Shown one piece after another: positions 48,707-59,599 of a stretch of DNA of 64,000 nt. Each line of letters begins with the position of its first letter. The first letter of the stretch is position 1. The translations under genes were made by a program, and so were the position numbers. The notes under the pieces were generated by a model. It made no database searches, was not told the DNA's origin, and saw nothing but the letters and a program-made list of their open reading frames with translations. The stretch comes from Globodera rostochiensis (lineage: Eukaryota; Nematoda; Chromadorea; Rhabditida; Heteroderidae), in assembly GCA_018350325.1 (NCBI GenBank), contig JAEVLN010000031.1:169472-233471 (forward strand), given 5' to 3'.

Positions 48707-50267
48707 TTAACACTGCCCAAATGAAAGAAAAAAAATAGAAAGAATACATTTAAAATAAATGAAATTAGAAAGTTCGGTGATTGCTTGAAAACATTCTAAT
48801 TTTTATCAAAAGTACAAACTAACGACAAATGATTAACGGGGATTTCTTAAATAAGTTAAGTTTTATTAAATAAAATAACCATTACAGACATTGCTTTTAC
48901 AATCGGAATACAAATAACTCATATTAATTCAGCTTTAACTTCTACATATGAAAATAAATTCAAGAAAAACGGGTCCGATGCAAATTTTTTTTTCTTATTT
49001 TGACATAAAAATATTATCGTGCGCCCCAAAGAGTGTGAATTTATTATATTTGGACAAAACTAAAAATATTTAAATGCAAATAAATTTTAAAAATAATTCA
49101 AATACTTAACATTCAGTAAATCAACGTAATTAAACTATTTGCTGGGCTGAAGATTTTACGCACTTTATGTAAATTGTGAATGTTTAAAAATACATAAATA
49201 ATCACAAAACATTTGTTACGGTTGTCTCTACTTCTCAAGCGTATCTGTGTAAGCTTTTTTTGGGTTAAGCGAAGAAAACGCAAGGAAGCCTGACGATCAT
49301 CATGCCGAATTTTAAAGCAATAAATCTTTTCAATATTTACCCAACTAATTCAATTAATGGTGGCAATAATTAAATAAAACAAGCTTCTTAAAAGCCGCAG
49401 CAAATTACTATAAATAAACCTTACAATTCATTAAAATCTTTTTTGATAATGTCAGTCTAAGCTTTAAAATCAAGGCTCGAGATTGTAAATAAAAGGTAAT
49501 AAACTTCAATCGTAAAATATATTAAAAAAACAGAAATAAATCAATACAAATAAAAAAAATTAAAACTAAATAAGCTGACTTCTGCGAACCAATATCAAGT
49601 AGACGCGGAAGGAATACTTTTAAAAAACTTTATAAATAAAATTTTGTTCAAATAAATAAAAATAGCAAATAAATAAGAATATGTTAATCAAGCAAAAAAT
49701 TGCCTGTTCGTTGAAATAAATTATTAGTCAATTAATATGGCATGCAAAGCTGAAAATACAATGTTCTTTTGTTAAAGTAATTTAAAGTTATTTCATTTAC
49801 ATCCTACAAATATCACATTTTTTTGCATAAAGTCATACTTCTACATTTTAAGAAAGATTATTAACTTTTCTAGTCTAAACCGCGAGATTTATTCTTTCCA
49901 AATTCTGTCTCTTTACGCCATTTTTACACATTTTGTTTTTTATAATTAGTTAATGCATGTTACTTGTTAAACTTATTCAAGTATTTATTTATTTTTGTAT
50001 TTAAATTTTCTTTTACCAGATTGGTAATAGATGGTTAAAAAACAAAAATGATTTAAATTGTTATTTAGATATTATTTAAATAGCTTTGCCTTTAAGCAGA
50101 AGAATTTACATTGTTTTTGTAATAATTTATTTTTTACATTTATTTTTTCAATTATTATTTTGACAAAATGTTTCTTTTATATTAACAAATCCATTGTCCT
50201 TTTTGGTCGTGTCATTATCGAGTTTGCATTAATATTTAGGTTTGAAAAGTTTTTTTTCCGATTAACA

Positions 50268-50522
50268 TTAATTAATATAAAGAATTTTCTTTGGATAAAT
50301 CGTTGACCATTGTATAGTTCGTGTAGAAGTCTTAATATTATTCGTTTGTTCCACAACAATGATATTCTTATATTGCTTTTTTGCCGAAAAACAATTTTCT
50401 AATTTAAACTTGCTTTTACCGTAAAAATAGAGCCTCCAAATGTCTGAAACATAAGCTGCCGGCACCTTATTTAGGCTAGATAAGTTAAATTTATATATAT
50501 AAACAAAGAGTAGAGTAATAGT
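50268..50522 (-). CDS. 84-codon frame with VSDIWR motif, duplicated at 53028-53282
   Basis: The frame from 50522 begins hydrophobic (TITLLFVYIYKF), then reads NLSSLNKVPAAYVSDIWRLY, FYGKSKFKLENC, and ends in a polar stretch. VSDIWR followed by an aromatic residue recalls the conserved VSDIWRxY motif of the STELLO/DUF288 family of Golgi glycosylation proteins, which is present in nematodes. The resemblance is confined to this motif and may be chance. If real, this is one exon or a relic, and the duplication holds two identical copies. Confidence 0.25.
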   Translation of the reverse strand, partial: TITLLFVYIYKFNLSSLNKVPAAYVSDIWRLYFYGKSKFKLENCFSAKKQYKNIIVVEQTNNIKTSTRTIQWSTIYPKKILYIN

Positions 50523-50735
50523 TTATAGTCATTTTTAACTTAAGTTTTTGATAAATCTCAAGGATTGAAACATTATTATATTTTTTAAATTAGATTAATT
50601 GTTATTAAAAATCACAATAATATGGTTTATGTTTCAAATTCTTTCTAACCAAAAAATATCGTTCGACAAATCATATTATAAATCAACGTATACTGGTTTT
50701 AGTTGTATTTTGATTTTTGATTGTTTATTGTGAAT

Positions 50736-53480
50736 ATTTAGTAATTTTATAAATTTAATTTTTATAAAAAATTTACTATAAATATAGTTCCCTGCAGGGC
50801 TTCGTGGCCGAAAGCACCCCGGCGCACCCCTCACCTCCCCGCTTGAAAGAGGTGGCTTTAATAACAATTCATTTTGTAGTTGCATATTTGGGTGTTTATA
50901 ATTTATTTAAAAGTTCATAATATTTTATCTTTGGTTTTTTTTAGCATTTTTTACAATAAAAATATTTTTTTATAATATTAGTTTTAATTGTATGCATTAC
51001 TATAAATGTGAAACAAAAAAACAAATTTTTAAACGCTATATTACCAACCTAACAAAACGGGTTTAAATTGCTGTAAGCAAAAAAAAAAGTAATATTTCAA
51101 CGCCTTACCCGGGCATTTCGCCCATCGCTCTTTTTTTGTTCTCATTCCTTCAGCGATCCGACAATTGAAAGCATCTTAAATACAAACTATTATAAAGAAA
51201 AAAATAGAAATCATAAATCAGTTCCTTTCCAAAATAGCAACACATAAATATTAAATCTGAAATAGTAAACATGAATCAAATTCCCCGACGTAACTATTAA
51301 TTATCTAACAATAAACAATGCTATACATCGCTTGTATAAAAAAATGCAGTAAATTCTTAAATTCTTTTGATGTTTCTCAAAATAAACATTAATGCGAATT
51401 CCGGTCCCAAATCGATTTTCCAAACCGCCAATGTCTCTTTTAAGCGATAAAAATTTTTTGTATTAACACTGCCCAAATGAAAGAAAAAAAATAGAAAGAA
51501 TACATTTAAAATAAATGAAATTAGAAAGTTCGGTGATTGCTTGAAAACATTCTAATTTTTATCAAAAGTACAAACTAACGACAAATGATTAACGGGGATT
51601 TCTTAAATAAGTTAAGTTTTATTAAATAAAATAACCATTACAGACATTGCTTTTACAATCGGAATACAAATAACTCATATTAATTCAGCTTTAACTTCTA
51701 CATATGAAAATAAATTCAAGAAAAACGGGTCCGATGCAAATTTTTTTTTCTTATTTTGACATAAAAATATTATCGTGCGCCCCAAAGAGTGTGAATTTAT
51801 TATATTTGGACAAAACTAAAAATATTTAAATGCAAATAAATTTTAAAAATAATTCAAATACTTAACATTCAGTAAATCAACGTAATTAAACTATTTGCTG
51901 GGCTGAAGATTTTACGCACTTTATGTAAATTGTGAATGTTTAAAAATACATAAATAATCACAAAACATTTGTTACGGTTGTCTCTACTTCTCAAGCGTAT
52001 CTGTGTAAGCTTTTTTTGGGTTAAGCGAAGAAAACGCAAGGAAGCCTGACGATCATCATGCCGAATTTTAAAGCAATAAATCTTTTCAATATTTACCCAA
52101 CTAATTCAATTAATGGTGGCAATAATTAAATAAAACAAGCTTCTTAAAAGCCGCAGCAAATTACTATAAATAAACCTTACAATTCATTAAAATCTTTTTT
52201 GATAATGTCAGTCTAAGCTTTAAAATCAAGGCTCGAGATTGTAAATAAAAGGTAATAAACTTCAAATCGTAAAATATATTAAAAAAACAGAAATAAATCA
52301 ATACAAATAAAAAAAATTAAAACTAAATAAGCTGACTTCTGCGAACCAATATCAAGTAGACGCGGAAGGAATACTTTTAAAAAACTTTATAAATAAAATT
52401 TTGTTCAAATAAATAAAAATAGCAAATAAATAAGAATATGTTAATCAAGCAAAAAATTGCCTGTTCGTTGAAATAAATTATTAGTCAATTAATATGGCAT
52501 GCAAAGCTGAAAATACAATGTTCTTTTGTTAAAGTAATTTAAAGTTATTTCATTTACATCCTACAAATATCACATTTTTTTTGCATAAAGTCATACTTCT
52601 ACATTTTAAGAAAGATTATTAACTTTTCTAGTCTAAACCGCGAGATTTATTCTTTCCAAATTCTGTCTCTTTACGCCATTTTTACACATTTTGTTTTTTT
52701 ATAATTAGTTAATGCATGTTACTTGTTAAACTTATTCAAGTATTTATTTATTTTTTGTATTTAAATTTTCTTTTACCAGATTGGTAATAGATGGTTAAAA
52801 AACAAAAATGATTTAAATTGTTATTTAGATATTATTTAAATAGCTTTGCCTTTAAGCAGAAGAATTTACATTGTTTTTGTAATAATTTATTTTTTACATT
52901 TATTTTTTCAATTATTATTTTGACAAAATGTTTCTTTTATATTAACAAATCCATTGTCCTTTTTGGTCGTGTCATTATCGAGTTTGCATTAATATTTAGG
53001 TTTGAAAAGTTTTTTTTCCGATTAACATTAATTAATATAAAGAATTTTCTTTGGATAAATCGTTGACCATTGTATAGTTCGTGTAGAAGTCTTAATATTA
53101 TTCGTTTGTTCCACAACAATGATATTCTTATATTGCTTTTTTGCCGAAAAACAATTTTCTAATTTAAACTTGCTTTTACCGTAAAAATAGAGCCTCCAAA
53201 TGTCTGAAACATAAGCTGCCGGCACCTTATTTAGGCTAGATAAGTTAAATTTATATATATAAACAAAGAGTAGAGTAATAGTTTATAGTCATTTTTAACT
53301 TAAGTTTTTGATAAATCTCAAGGATTGAAACATTATTATATTTTTTAAATTAGATTAATTGTTATTAAAAATCACAATAATATGGTTATGTTTCAAATCT
53401 TTCTACCAAAAATATCGTTCGACAAATCATATTAATAAATCAACGTATACTGGTTTTAGTTGTATTTTTATTTTTTATTG
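50736..53480. repeat. large tandem duplication, copy 2
   Basis: This copy follows copy 1 directly and keeps near-complete identity to about 53460, where small deletions accumulate and similarity ends. Its frames at 51301-51462 and 53028-53282 match those of copy 1. The near identity means the event is very recent or is an assembly artefact. Confidence 0.95.
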
Positions 53481-53759
53481 TATTGTTTTATTTGATTAAT
53501 GAAGTTAATTACAAAAATTTGCCCACAGCACGTGTTTTTTTCAATTGGTATTGAATGAAAATTATTTGTTAATTCATTTATTTCCGAGATTTTTGTTTTC
53601 GATCGGTAATGAGCGCCACGGTCGAACTTTTCTGCCCTCTTAGTTCAAAATCTACCATAATTGAAGGTATGCGTGGCGTTTTGGAGCATGGCCCTATACA
53701 AAAATTAGGCTCAAACGATAGTAAAAGTTTCCATAATTCGAGTCCACCATAAACATTTA

Positions 53760-53850
53760 GGCAGCAGTGGGGAATATTCGTAATGGGGGAAACCCTGAAC
53801 GAGCGATACTACGTGAAGGATGAAGGTCTGCGGATTGTAAACTTCTGTTA
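53760..53850 (+). rRNA. bacterial-type 16S rRNA fragment (about 90 nt)
   Basis: GGCAGCAGTGGGGAATATT at 53760-53778 is the near-universal bacterial 16S segment around E. coli positions 350-370. It is followed in correct order by AATGGGGGAAACCCTGA, an AGCGA block, ACGTGAAGGATGAAGG and GGATTGTAAACTTCTG, reaching about E. coli position 440. The usually invariant GCCGCGTG reads ACTACGTG, so the copy is AT-shifted or decayed. Downstream conserved blocks (GTGCCAGCAGCCGCGG) are absent. It is not a functional gene. The source could be an endosymbiont, a plastid or a divergent mitochondrion; the phylum cannot be settled by eye. Confidence 0.8.
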
Positions 53851-54459
53851 GCCTTTTTTTTTTCTTTAAAAGAAAGTTCAAACATTTTTTTTTCATCAAA
53901 ATCACAATAATTCTCATAAAACGAAATCTCTAAATAAATTTTAGTTAAAAGTTTTTTAACTAAATTCCTATGAACTCATCTTATTTTGGGATTACGATTT
54001 CGTTCCACTATTCATGAGAGGTGGGATTAGTTTCTGTTCATCTCCAGTCGACCCTACCGGTGCTCCTTGACCGGGCCGTCCGTTCCATACACGCGGTGAC
54101 CGTCCTCCGACGTCACCAACGCTTTTGTCATTCCGTGTGCCACATCCGGCCGACCGCTCTGCGCATCGCAGAGTTTCTTCTTCCTCACACCCACTCCCTC
54201 TTTGTTATTTTTGTTTTTCAGTTCATCCGGTTCCCTTTTCTCTTTTTTTTTGAGATTCAACGGCCCGGATGTCTCTTCGCCAAGACGTGCTGTTTGAATT
54301 TACGCCGTTGTTGCATTCATGGCGAGAATGGCTTTCGCTGTGATACTTTGGCGAAATAGTGTGGGCGAATATTAGAGAACGAGAGATAAATAGCCCCAAA
54401 TTTAATTTCGCCCCACGCCGGGTGGGAATGGGTTGATTTTGGGTCTTTTGGCCACTCCC

Positions 54460-55308
54460 TTACGGGGAAATTCTGTGACCGTTTCGGGTTTTACCGGGTA
54501 CACCGTCGGTTAGAAATGTCGTCAAGGCTCGGGGAATTTCAGCCGAATTTGGTGTATTTTGCCATCCCATCTGCGGTTGTGCCGATTGCTGATCACTCCA
54601 TTCCTCCTGTCCTACAGCCCTGCCTTGATCGTCCTCGAAATCAGCCTGCCGTTCCTGGCAATCATAAACGAGGTGGCCAATTCGTCCGCAATACTGGCAT
54701 TGGCGATCGCCCGACCAAATGCTCTGGCTGAACTGCTCCTGCCGTCCCTGTGCCCAGTTTCGAAAGCCGCCACGCGCTCCTCCGAATGACGGCGGCTGCC
54801 TTTGCACGTTTGGCGCAGAAAATGGTCTGAAATTTCGCATGTTGCTCCCCGAGGATCCCGGCTCATTTCCGGCAGCTCCAGGGGATGGACCGGCGCTCCA
54901 CTGAGGTTGTGAGGGTCGGTTGTTGATCACATTGACTGCTTGTGACAGTCGGCTTACCTCCTCTCCCCTGTTGACCAGTAGCAACGCTTCCAATTCTTCC
55001 GCTTGGGCTTTAACAACATCCAAGCTTTTGGCCCGGGTTAATCCAACCAACCGGATTAAGAAGCTCATGTTTGGCTTGAGGCGGTCCAGAAATTCCTCAC
55101 AAACTTTCTCATTCCGCTGTGTTTCGGTGAGGGACTGATTTGTCGCCTCGATCAGCGGCGTCAATCGCCTCAAAAATTGTGCCACCGACTCGTCCTCGCG
55201 CTGTCTGCACAGCGTCAATGTTCTTTTGGCGATCTCTCTGCTTCCTGCGGCGATCAAATCAGTTGCTAATGGACTTCCGCTGACAGCTTTCGATCGTGAG
55301 AGCGGCAA
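54460..55308 (-). CDS. gag: retroelement Gag with one zinc knuckle
   Basis: The 282-residue product has a charged helical region at about 20-115 (TLCRQREDESVAQFLRRLTP, then EEFLDRLKPNMSFLIRLVGL) like the retrotransposon gag domain that assembles particles. A proline/serine/glycine-rich linker follows, and then a CX2CX4HX4C zinc knuckle at residues 204-217 (CQYCGRIGHLVYDC) for RNA binding. The order and length fit Ty3/gypsy-type Gag of invertebrates; a BEL/Pao origin is less likely. The frame is intact, but no pol frame follows. Its codons are much richer in G+C than the host background, suggesting a recent arrival. Several frames on the opposite strand are shadows of this gene. Confidence 0.85.
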   Translation of the reverse strand: MPLSRSKAVSGSPLATDLIAAGSREIAKRTLTLCRQREDESVAQFLRRLTPLIEATNQSLTETQRNEKVCEEFLDRLKPNMSFLIRLVGLTRAKSLDVVKAQAEELEALLLVNRGEEVSRLSQAVNVINNRPSQPQWSAGPSPGAAGNEPGSSGSNMRNFRPFSAPNVQRQPPSFGGARGGFRNWAQGRQEQFSQSIWSGDRQCQYCGRIGHLVYDCQERQADFEDDQGRAVGQEEWSDQQSAQPQMGWQNTPNSAEIPRALTTFLTDGVPGKTRNGHRISP

Positions 55309-55559
55309 TTGAATGAGAAAGTGTTGAAGGGACTAAAGGCCAACTCGGCCGTTCTTCTTTGAACCCTTTGGAATGCTGGGAAAGCAATTGATCACCGACT
55401 TTTCGACTTTGATCTCCTGACTCGGTCAATTTTAAGTGACCTTTAGTTTTTGTACCCGTTCTTGACCAGTTTTCTGAGTTTTTGTTTTGAGTAAAATGAT
55501 TGGCTGCTTCTGGCCCTCAGGTCAGTTTAATTCATCTCCCGATGATGCTTTTACCATTT

Positions 55560-56015
55560 TCTGATTATTGGTCGTCCCTTTGGACGTTTTAGTCCGGACT
55601 CAAATGACCGAACTTGTTTGACTTCCATAGGCCCCTTTAGTTTTTTAGACCGGGCAACCATTGACGGCACTTTTTCTCAAGGTCCCTTTAGTTCGTACTA
55701 GGCCGGACAACAATCAGCACTCCGTTTATTTTTTCCAACGCCCCTTTAGTTTTTCACTAGCCCAGGCAACAAATTTTATTTTTCGAAGAGAAGCCCCTGT
55801 AGTTTGTACCAGTCCGGGCATTAGCTTTCGAACTCCATTTTCGGCATGGCCTCTTTAGTTTTGCACTAGTCCAGGCAACAATTTGCCGAACTCCTTTTTT
55901 CTTTTACATGGCCACTTTCGTTTTGTACTGGACCGCGCATTAATTTACCGTTCCTTTTCTTTGCATGGCCCCTTTAGTTTGTACTAGTCCGGGCAATAAT
56001 TTCACAATTCAATCA
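55560..56015. repeat. tandem repeat in retroelement leader, about 55-60 bp
   Basis: GGCCCCTTTAGTTTGTACTA followed by GTCCGGGCAACAATTT and ...gaactcc recurs at about 55630, 55681, 55741, 55793, 55847, 55908 and 55966, with a weaker copy at 55575. Copies are 70-85% alike. On the element's own strand the repeat precedes gag, in the untranslated leader. Confidence 0.88.
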
Positions 56016-57138
56016 TTTCTCCGTGCACATTTACTGCTTCAAGCCCGCAGGCTAGGGGTACCCCGTTTTTTCCGCCGGCTTATTCATCCTCTGCCCTCGT
56101 TGTTGTGCCGATGGACCTTTTCCCAAAAAGGGAACCATCCGGTGCTACCAGTGAGGGAAGCGCACTGTGCCCCCCAGATTAAGCACCGTTGACTCTCCGG
56201 ATGAAATTGGGGGAAGGGGAAAGATGGGGAGGATGCCCGGGCCCGGGGCATTGGTGATGGACTCGCCCAACTCTCCAATCCAGCACTGACGATAGAGTTT
56301 ATTCCGTCCTGCTCAACGACCGATGGAACAAGGACAGAGGGATGAAGACTGATCGCTGGGGGAAAGGAGGGGAACAGGATGAAGCAATGTGAGCGGGGAC
56401 ATTATTGAAATGGATAAATGTGATCAATAGTAGAGGTAAAGTCCAGCAGTTCTCTGAGGGGTGAAATGGAATGGAAAATGCCGACCGGAAACCCTTACAG
56501 ATACACTGGAAAACTAAACCTACTTATAAAAGTTTCTGACCGTCTTTTTTTCATGTCACTTTACCTGCGCAAAAAAAAAGTTTAAAATGCAATTGAAAAT
56601 AAAAATTATAAACTAAATATTAAATATAACAATTATTTACCAATTTAGCGATAATTTATCTTACCTTACAGTTAAACTTTATAATACAAATTAATAATCT
56701 AATTAAATGCATTCAAATTTTGAAAATCGTTAATACAATTAAAAAAATATATAAAGTAAAGGTCATTCAAAGTATTAAGGAAAAAGTCATCTTCACTCAG
56801 AGGAGTTTGACTAAATCAACGCTCGTTTGCCTTGACGATGTGAACAAATATTAAAAGAAAACACTAAGCAACTAATTTATAGCAGTTTATAAAAAGTAAG
56901 TATAAAGAAAAAACTATCAAATTTTTATTATTTAAGGTTGTTTGTCGCATCACCTTGTGCTTGCAAAAAAAAGTATTGCGGTTTACCAAAACTGATAATT
57001 GGAAAATTTTTTTTTAATGAAATAATTCAAACGTCTATAGAAAAATATCTGATTAATAAAACATTAATTATATTAAAAATTTTAAATTGTCTAATACATT
57101 TATATATTTGTTTAAGGTTTAAAAGTGAATTTTTAAAA

Positions 57139-57396
57139 TTAAAATTTTCTGGCGATGCAAATTGAATTCAATTCAATATTTTTCAATCGTTTAAAGATAT
57201 ATTTTATAAACATACATTGAAACACAGAGGTATAATGGAGGCAACAATTAAAAAAAGGCTCTGGAAAGCTATTTCCGTGAAATAAAATTGAAAAATATAA
57301 AAAGTAAATTGATAATAAAATAACTAGGGACGCAATTGGCGCGCTGATTGCAACCGTGCCAATGGCTTGCTTGCGATAATCGCCAAGGGCAACAAA
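57139..57396 (-). CDS. 85-codon frame with membrane segment, unrecognised
   Basis: This stop-to-stop frame lacks an ATG near its start. It reads FVALGDYRKQAIGTVAISAP, IASLVILLSIYFLYFSILF, then HGNSFPEPFFNCCLHYTSV and a polar end. A membrane helix of about 25 residues follows a conserved-looking polar start. Its N-terminal third has clearly higher G+C than the flanks and may be the only true exon, since a donor-like GTTATT follows TCCCTA. An overlapping plus frame (56938-57165) is less convincing. Confidence 0.3.
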   Translation of the reverse strand, partial: FVALGDYRKQAIGTVAISAPIASLVILLSIYFLYFSILFHGNSFPEPFFNCCLHYTSVFQCMFIKYIFKRLKNIELNSICIARKF

Positions 57397-58132
57397 TCAC
57401 ACATTGCCCACTTGCAAAACAAAAATCTAGAATAAAATTAATATGCATTAAAAATTCTTTGGCTTTAGAATACATTCGTAATTGAAATATAATCACAATA
57501 AAGATGTATAATTTCAGATAAAGAAAAATAAATGTTGTCATGACAAAGTGCATGGCATAATTGTAAAAGCTTAGAGCTTACACAAATTATCTTTTACGTT
57601 TGATATATTTTTATAAAGTTAATAACAAAAAAAATTAGTCTATAATTCATAGGTTTATTAGATCATTATCATATCAGATAACCTAAATAAAATATCGTTT
57701 TTTTGATTGACTTTTCTTTTGCGTCATTATTGTGATAATTTCATAATATTTATATTTTATATTATTCAGAAGAATATTGTTATATTTAATGTTAAAATTA
57801 TATTTCTGCGTTTTGGTTTACATTTAGCCTTGTTTATCTGCAAATAATGAATATTATGTATGGTTTAAAGCTTTTAAAATCAGTCTTTTCCAATTGTTTA
57901 TTAACGGTTTAATTAATTTTTGACTTTTTAAATTCGCGCCTCGAACGTCATTTTTTTGCTCCTTGCACAAAAAATCGGAAGCGATTTTGTAACTTCTAAT
58001 TGCAAATTTGCATGAATGTATAAGCTGAATATTAGATAAACAATTTGTTTTTGCTTTCGAAAATTGTTATTTTTTCCCCAAATCAATATTCTAATAATTT
58101 AAAACAATGCTGTTTTTGAGTGTCTTGATGAA

Positions 58133-58369
58133 ATGGGTCCACGCATTCCCAGGTTTACAAAAAAAAAAAAGTTAAAAATTAAAACAAAAACAAAAACAAG
58201 TTTTAAAACTTTAATTAAACTAATATTAGAATGTCTGGAAATGACTCGTACTGGACTAATTGTCGATAATACTTATATTTGCGTGGCATGTAAAGATGGT
58301 GTTTTTTATTTAATATTATATTATCTCGCAAATGGCGAAGGAAAATGCTTTTTTAAGTTGAAAATTTAA
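58133..58369 (+). CDS. unrecognised 78-residue frame
   Basis: ATG 58133 gives MGPRIPRFTKKKKLK, a lysine/threonine run, then LIKLILECLEMTRTGLIVDN, TYICVACKDGVFYLILYYLA, NGEGKCFFKLKI. The second half has balanced composition, a CVAC pair and a compact hydrophobic pattern. It agrees with the T-rich plus strand here. A real exon is possible; no family is recognised. Confidence 0.3.
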   Translation: MGPRIPRFTKKKKLKIKTKTKTSFKTLIKLILECLEMTRTGLIVDNTYICVACKDGVFYLILYYLANGEGKCFFKLKI

Positions 58370-58533
58370 TTTTAATTTTTGCTTTTTGATTACATTACAT
58401 TCAGTTGTGATGGACGTCCGCGGTCAGGTTGAAGACTGATAATTTTAGCATTAGTGGTATAAATTAATTCGTCTTCTCCCGCCTCCAATTATCGTAAGCA
58501 CATCGGGGTCCAATATTTTTATCATTTTTTTAA

Positions 58534-58698
58534 CTCAAAAATATTTATTTACTTCTTGCATTTATTGCGCAATGCTCAAAATTTCGCGTACACTCTGTTA
58601 AACACGATCACGAGCTGTTCTACAACACCGTGCGAGTGGAATCGTTGGCCTCGAATTCCAACCAGCTCAATAGTTCGTCAATAAAATTTTTGAAATAA
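58534..58698 (+). CDS. unrecognised 54-codon frame
   Basis: The frame after TAA 58531-58533 reads NIYLLLAFIAQCSKFRVHSV, KHDHELFYNTVRVESLASNS, NQLNSSSIKFLK and TAA. From SKFRVH to NQLNSS the composition is fully balanced (acacgatcacgagctgttc). A short hydrophobic lead could be part of a signal peptide. Together with 58133-58369 it may belong to one plus-strand gene. Not recognised. Confidence 0.35.
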   Translation, partial: LKNIYLLLAFIAQCSKFRVHSVKHDHELFYNTVRVESLASNSNQLNSSSIKFLK

Positions 58699-59348
58699 TT
58701 TAATTAACAAATCAACAGTTTTTTTAAACCGACGAACAATGAAATTTATTTTATTTTTTATTTTTGAAAATAGGGGTGTTGTTGCTATTTTAAAGAAAAT
58801 TTGAAACAATCAAAGATTTAGCGTTCCAAACAAATTTATTTATTTATTTTGATTTTGTTTCAGCTTCATTTCTTGTTTAAATTTTCTTATGGAACTAAAA
58901 TTGAAGGAAAAGGTTTAATATTAGACTTCTATTTTTATAAACATCTGTTGGCGTTCTTTGTCCATTTTCTTACTTGCACGCTTGCAAATGTTAATTCGCG
59001 AATTGAAATTTTTTTGTGAATATTGTGTAATTTTGGATTTTTGGTAATTACATCTTACTTATATTTTACCTCTGCCAAATATGTTACAATAAATGCGTTA
59101 GCTACAACAAAATTTTATTAAATTTATTTTAACTAAAAGATGCGTAAATATTGATAATCTCCAAAAATTTGTCACTGCTTCTTTAAAAATATAAATTTTA
59201 TTATGTTTCGCTTCTTTAACCTTTTACTTTTTTTTTATTGCACATTAAATTCTAATTATTAATAACTTGACTGTTTTTAAGGAAGTATGAGTTTTTAGCT
59301 TTAATGAAAGATTTTCTTTTTTTTTGATTTTGTTTCCTATGTCGGAAT

Positions 59349-59552
59349 TTAATATTCATATTTGAAAACAAATAATATTGGTTTGAAGGTGAAAGGAATG
59401 TTATGATTCAACTCAGAAATTGGTCTTAACACGTTGAGTGAGCCAATTAGTGTTCTAAAATAACTGTTTTTCTCACCATTTTGAGTGGAAATGCTTAAAT
59501 TTTCATTAACAAATGCATTTGTTATTAATTGAAAACACGATAATTCGCACAT
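59349..59552 (-). CDS. unrecognised 67-residue frame
   Basis: The frame reads MCELSCFQLITNAFVNENLS, ISTQNGEKNSYFRTLIGSLN, VLRPISELNHNIPFTFKPIL. It is polar and moderately balanced, but runs against the local strand bias. No motif. Confidence 0.2.
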   Translation of the reverse strand: MCELSCFQLITNAFVNENLSISTQNGEKNSYFRTLIGSLNVLRPISELNHNIPFTFKPILFVFKYEY

Positions 59553-59599
59553 TTGTATTTAATAACGTTAGCATTCGGTTTGCCGTGACTGGATTGTTT

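Larger units (their letters stand above)
47983..50735. repeat. large tandem duplication, copy 1
   Basis: The segment starting atttagtaattttataa recurs head to tail at 50736. The offset is 2753 bp at the start and 2760 bp from about 50040 onward. The differences I could find are seven one-base length changes in homopolymers (for example ggtttttttag against ggttttttttag) plus a few more near the 3' end. The junction shares only a short atttagtaatt. The unit includes a G+C-rich patch at 48032-48110 and two minus-strand frames. Confidence 0.95.
53930..56560 (-). mobile_element. gag-bearing retroelement, truncated, minus orientation
   Basis: This 2.6-kb block has much higher G+C than everything around it. 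On the minus strand the order is: a leader with an AATAAA signal (complement near 56295-56300) in a possible LTR-like region, a tandem repeat at 55560-56015, then a gag gene (54460-55308), then about 500 bp with no protease or reverse transcriptase. The layout suggests an LTR retrotransposon cut short after gag. Flanking LTRs could not be confirmed because no second copy is in view. Confidence 0.65.

Noticed and set aside
50058..50306. 82-residue plus frame repeated at 52818
   Set aside because: Composition is F/I/N/L from T-rich DNA with no balanced segment; its repetition is due only to the large duplication.
54021..54359. Plus-strand 112-codon frame
   Set aside because: It lies in the G+C-rich retroelement block where stop codons are rare; no motif, and other plus frames nearby are shadows of gag.
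54516..55138. Several plus-strand frames
   Set aside because: They are antisense to the gag gene and lack independent support.
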